Below, one piece after another: positions 15,151-15,705 of a stretch of DNA of 15,705 bases; within the stretch, counting starts at the first letter, position 1, and each line of letters opens with the position of its first letter. The notes below the pieces were generated by a model. The model saw nothing but the letters and a program-made list of their open reading frames with translations, searched no databases and was not told the origin of the DNA. Both the position numbers and the translations under genes were made by a program. This stretch comes from Rickettsiales bacterium UBA1997 (lineage in GTDB: Bacteria > Pseudomonadota > Alphaproteobacteria > Rickettsiales > UBA1997), in contig DDCV01000027.1 in the NCBI GenBank assembly GCA_002335845.1, positions 1 through 15,705 of the forward strand, read 5' to 3'.

Positions 15151-15705
15151 TTATTTTGTGAATAATTTATATTCAATAGCTAGATCCGCATAATTATTAG
15201 CAGAAACTTGTATATAATGCAGCTCTTCTGGATTAAGATCGCGGAAATATTTTGCTGGATTGCCAGCCCAAATTTGTCCAGATTTAATAACCTTGCCAGG
15301 AGTTAGAACCCCGCCAGCTGCCAGCATGCCATATTCCTCAACAACAGCTAAATCCATGATAATTGATCCCATACCAATAAAGCTATTGCTTTGCACCGTA
15401 CAAGCATGAATTAATGCGCCATGACCAATGGTAACATTATTTCCAATAAATACTGGTGCGCCATGTTCACCAGTTTTATTTTGGGCATGATTTGGTCTTG
15501 TGCCATGAATTATTGTATTATCTTGAATATTAGTATTATTACCAATGGTAATTTTAGTTACATCGCCTCGAATAACGCACCCATACCAAATTCCAGATTT
15601 TTCACCAACCTCAACATCGCCAGAAATAATAGCACTATGAGCTAAAAAAGCTGAATTATCGATTCGAGGAAATATGCCACGATAAGGTATGATGTTTTTT
15701 GTCAT
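15151..15705 (-). CDS. Gamma-class carbonic anhydrase family protein (YrdA/CaiE-like hexapeptide repeat)
   Basis: The 184-residue left-handed beta-helix protein is built from hexapeptide repeats, as a trimer in this family. His67 (IIHG), His95 and His100 (TIGHGALIHAC) are in the three zinc-ligand positions. Other family landmarks are IWYGCVIRGD (39-48), TNIQDN (58-63), IGMGSIIMD (110-118) and the NPAKYFRDL end. Such proteins are annotated as carbonic anhydrase or acetyltransferase; metal binding is likely but bicarbonate activity is not proved by sequence. The ATG is the last codon of the window; its position before YRGIFPRIDNSAFLA fits the family N-terminus, so the gene is probably complete, with its promoter beyond the edge. 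It is the first gene of the gCA-cysQ-DUF2610-ftsQ operon. Confidence 0.88.
   Translation of the reverse strand: MTKNIIPYRGIFPRIDNSAFLAHSAIISGDVEVGEKSGIWYGCVIRGDVTKITIGNNTNIQDNTIIHGTRPNHAQNKTGEHGAPVFIGNNVTIGHGALIHACTVQSNSFIGMGSIIMDLAVVEEYGMLAAGGVLTPGKVIKSGQIWAGNPAKYFRDLNPEELHYIQVSANNYADLAIEYKLFTK

Overview
The window is an AT-rich stretch of bacterial chromosome (by eye about one third G+C), densely coding, with short intergenic gaps and few visible Shine-Dalgarno sequences. It looks like an alphaproteobacterium with Rickettsiales affinity. The reasons are the alphaproteobacterial form of family 4 uracil-DNA glycosylase, the alpha-type first zinc site in UvrA, and a short N-terminal domain resembling the Rickettsiales-enriched DUF2610 family next to ftsQ. 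The assignment rests on recalled family features, not on a search. The standard genetic code fits all genes.

Region 1 (1-2522, + strand) is a tight operon: the 3' end of prfB (release factor 2), nrdR (ribonucleotide reductase repressor), a family 4 uracil-DNA glycosylase with a long disordered N-terminus, and a HisZ/HisS-like catalytic-core protein. Gaps are 2 and 5 nt, then an 8-nt overlap.

Region 2 (2530-6967, - strand) holds an unrecognised 284-residue polar protein with its own strong-looking promoter, then bamA and corA as a two-gene operon (14-nt gap carrying AAGGAG, the only clear Shine-Dalgarno among the starts visible here). Between corA and the orphan lies an 18-position hairpin with a GAAA tetraloop whose wobble pairs fit RNA made from the + strand.

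Region 3 (6968-8757) has a 234-bp divergent gap, a lone pstS-type phosphate-binding protein without its ABC transporter genes, and a 512-bp gap. That gap contains the most interesting object in the window: a candidate structured RNA at 8384-8555, with a 9-bp closing helix, three internal hairpins and an adjoining intrinsic terminator.

Region 4 (8758-12629, + strand) is uvrA followed by ispA from a GTG start that overlaps the uvrA stop by one base.

Region 5 (12650-15705, - strand) reads from the right edge: a gamma-class carbonic anhydrase family protein, cysQ (TTG start, in the same frame directly after the previous stop), a DUF2610-like protein with a long charged tail, and ftsQ (4-nt ATGA overlap). 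ftsQ is outside any division/cell-wall cluster.

Most of the window is housekeeping: translation termination, dNTP control, DNA repair, outer-membrane assembly, ion and phosphate handling, isoprenoid synthesis and division. I see no mobile element, CRISPR array, tRNA, rRNA, toxin-antitoxin pair or recognisable defence system. The novel-looking material is the two candidate RNA structures, the orphan protein and the ftsQ-coupled charged protein.
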